Positions 4,875 to 6,349 of a DNA stretch of 6,349 nucleotides are shown here, piece by piece. Origin of the DNA: Archaeoglobales archaeon (GTDB lineage: Archaea > Halobacteriota > Archaeoglobi > Archaeoglobales > Archaeoglobaceae); the NCBI GenBank assembly GCA_003663055.1, contig QMZF01000060.1, positions 1 through 6,349 of the forward strand, in the 5' to 3' direction. Numbering within the stretch: the first letter of the stretch is position 1; each line of letters opens with the position of its first letter. The notes below the pieces were generated by a model. That model was not told the DNA's origin. It was given only the letters and a program-made list of their open reading frames with translations, and ran no database searches. The translations under genes were made by a program, and so were the position numbers.

Positions 4875-6349
4875 ATGAAGAAAACAATAATCGGCTGTCT
4901 GGTTATCTTTGCCCTATTGACTCCACTAGCTGCAGCTAAGGCAACAGAGGACATGAGTAGGGTAATTGTCGTTTTTAAGGACAAGCCGAAGGCAGAAGAC
5001 TTTGCCTTCATCGAGAAATGTGGGGGCAAGGTAAAACGACACCTGAAGCTGATAAACGCAGGAGTAATTGAGATTCCAGCAAAGGCAATCGAGAAGTTAA
5101 AGAAGAACCCTCGGGTTAAGTATGTGGAGCCGGATATAAGGGTTCACGCCTTTCAGGAGGTTGTTCCATGGGGTGTTGACAGAATTGATGCCGATGTCGT
5201 CTGGACGTTCGGAAATAAAGGAGTAGGTGTTAACGTCTGTGTTATAGATACGGGTATCGATTACACGCACCCTGACTTGGATGATAACTATAAGGGAGGC
5301 TACGACTTCGTTAACGATGATCTCGATCCGCTCGACGACAACGGGCATGGAACGCACTGTGCTGGCATAATTGCTGCAGAAAACAACACCGAAGGAGTTG
5401 TTGGTGTCGCTCCTGGGGTAAATCTTTACGCTGTTAAGGTTCTCAACCGCTTTGGCTCCGGGTGGCTGAGCGATATTGTAGCTGGTATAGAGTGGGCCGT
5501 CGATAATAACATGGACGTCATTTCGATGAGTTTAGGGACTTCGACGTATTCTTCAGCTCTAGAAGAAGCGTGCAATGCAGCTTACGAAGCTGGACTAGTC
5601 CTTGTTGCAGCAGCGGGTAACGAGGGAGATGGAGATCCAAGTACGACGGAGATTTCGTATCCAGCAGCCTTTGATTCCGTTATAGCTGTTGGTGCAACGG
5701 ACGAATACGATAACGTTGCAGATTTCAGTAACACTGGGGAGTATTTGGAGCTTGCAGCACCAGGTGTAAATATACTCTCTACGATGCCAACCTACCGTGT
5801 CTGGCTTAACATAGCATACGGCGTCAGCGAAGACTACGCGGAGCTTAGTGGGACTTCTATGGCATGTCCGCACGTTGCAGGCGTTGCGGCTTTGATAATA
5901 GCTGCAAACCCGGGAATCTCGAACGTAGAAGTGAGGCAGATTCTACAGCAAACTGCGGATGATGTTAACGGGGATGGCTGGGATTCGGCATATGGCTACG
6001 GTCTTGTTGATGCGGACGAGGCCGCAGGCAGGGATACGCTACCGCCAACAATATCCGATTTAACTCCTGCCGATGGAGCTTACGTAAATTCATCGAACGT
6101 AACGATTTCTGCAAAGATTAGCGATGTGAGCGGTATAAACGAATCTTCAATAGTAATGCTTTTCGATGGTGATTCTGTAATACCTGACTTTAACTCTACA
6201 ACTGGAGTTGTTAGCTACTACGCTGAATTACTCTCGGATGATCTATACTCGGTTTATCTCGAAGTTTCAGACACAGTCGGCAACACGGCAAACGCAAGCT
6301 GGAACTTTACCGTTGACACGAATCCACCTACTGCTGTAACGAACGTGAC
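4875..6349 (+). CDS. Secreted subtilisin-family (S8) serine protease with Ig-like C-terminal region (3' partial)
   Basis: The frame is open from ATG to the window edge (491 codons, no stop). Residues 1-22 form a signal peptide: a KK start, a hydrophobic core and an AAA-K exit. Residues about 29-93 are an inhibitor I9 propeptide (RVIVVFKDKP at the start, VKYVEPDIRVHAF at the end). The mature S8 domain spans about 97-385. Its triad is complete: Asp125 in CVIDTGIDYTHPDL, His158 in DDNGHGTHCAGI and Ser328 in LSGTSMACPHVAG, with oxyanion Asn249 in AAAGNEG. Before the Ser is a somewhat long loop (about 303-322) with Trp and Tyr. After GYGLVDADEA come Ig/cadherin-like repeats. One domain (about 387-480) opens with DTLPPTISDLTP and ends WNFTV, and DTNPPT at 481-486 begins a second. 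Six N-glycosylation sequons cluster in 405-479. The enzyme would act outside the cell, in self-maturation and protein breakdown. The specific substrate and final anchoring are unknown. Confidence 0.93.
   Translation, partial: MKKTIIGCLVIFALLTPLAAAKATEDMSRVIVVFKDKPKAEDFAFIEKCGGKVKRHLKLINAGVIEIPAKAIEKLKKNPRVKYVEPDIRVHAFQEVVPWGVDRIDADVVWTFGNKGVGVNVCVIDTGIDYTHPDLDDNYKGGYDFVNDDLDPLDDNGHGTHCAGIIAAENNTEGVVGVAPGVNLYAVKVLNRFGSGWLSDIVAGIEWAVDNNMDVISMSLGTSTYSSALEEACNAAYEAGLVLVAAAGNEGDGDPSTTEISYPAAFDSVIAVGATDEYDNVADFSNTGEYLELAAPGVNILSTMPTYRVWLNIAYGVSEDYAELSGTSMACPHVAGVAALIIAANPGISNVEVRQILQQTADDVNGDGWDSAYGYGLVDADEAAGRDTLPPTISDLTPADGAYVNSSNVTISAKISDVSGINESSIVMLFDGDSVIPDFNSTTGVVSYYAELLSDDLYSVYLEVSDTVGNTANASWNFTVDTNPPTAVTNV

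Noticed and set aside
5097..5873. Minus-strand open frames opposite the protease
   Set aside because: The plus-strand frame there holds the complete subtilisin triad; the reverse frames are short and featureless.
1..6349. CRISPR array, tRNA or rRNA gene, or intact insertion sequence
   Set aside because: Reading through the window showed no regularly spaced repeats, cloverleaf sequence or rRNA-like conserved blocks, and the only transposase trace is broken.

Overview
The window looks like chromosomal DNA of a hyperthermophilic euryarchaeon, most probably an Archaeoglobales member (Archaeoglobus, Ferroglobus or Geoglobus). Supporting signs are the short 129-residue CbiX(S)-type chelatase, which recalls the Archaeoglobus fulgidus protein; Shine-Dalgarno sites of the GGAGGTG/GGTGAT type mixed with TATA-like boxes about 25 bases before starts; Lys/Glu/Ile-rich proteins; and a PEF-CTERM-like membrane tail. 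The lineage call is recognition from memory, not a search.

Layout. Positions 1-224 hold the C-terminal end of a plus-strand exported or membrane-anchored protein. Positions 225-621 form a convergent intergenic region with T-rich possible terminators, a small hairpin and the frameshifted remains of an rve/IS481-like transposase C-terminus. Next, on the minus strand, is a full acyl-CoA carboxyltransferase (622-2154; PccB/MmdA type). It diverges across only 50 bases from a plus-strand AI-2E-family membrane protein (2205-3194). That gene ends in a CTAG tetranucleotide that also encodes the stop of a minus-strand FabH-like 3-oxoacyl synthase III (3191-4159). Upstream of it on the same strand is a CbiX-type sirohydrochlorin chelatase (4212-4601) with a TTG start. 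A 273-base divergent regulatory region (4602-4874) then leads to a secreted subtilisin-family protease (4875 to the window end), whose Ig-like C-terminal part runs off the edge.

How the genes work together. They do not form one obvious pathway. The carboxyltransferase and the FabH-like enzyme both handle acyl-CoA thioesters but are separated by a membrane protein on the opposite strand. The chelatase would serve siroheme or cobalamin synthesis; cobalamin would link loosely to methylmalonyl-CoA metabolism, but that is inference. The protease and the fragment at the left edge are both predicted to face the cell exterior.

I found no clear previously undescribed system. The observations most worth following are an identical 10-base motif in the same orientation in front of both cbiX and the protease gene, a complete FabH-type active site in an archaeon, the sequon-rich Ig-like tail of the protease, and the decayed transposase.
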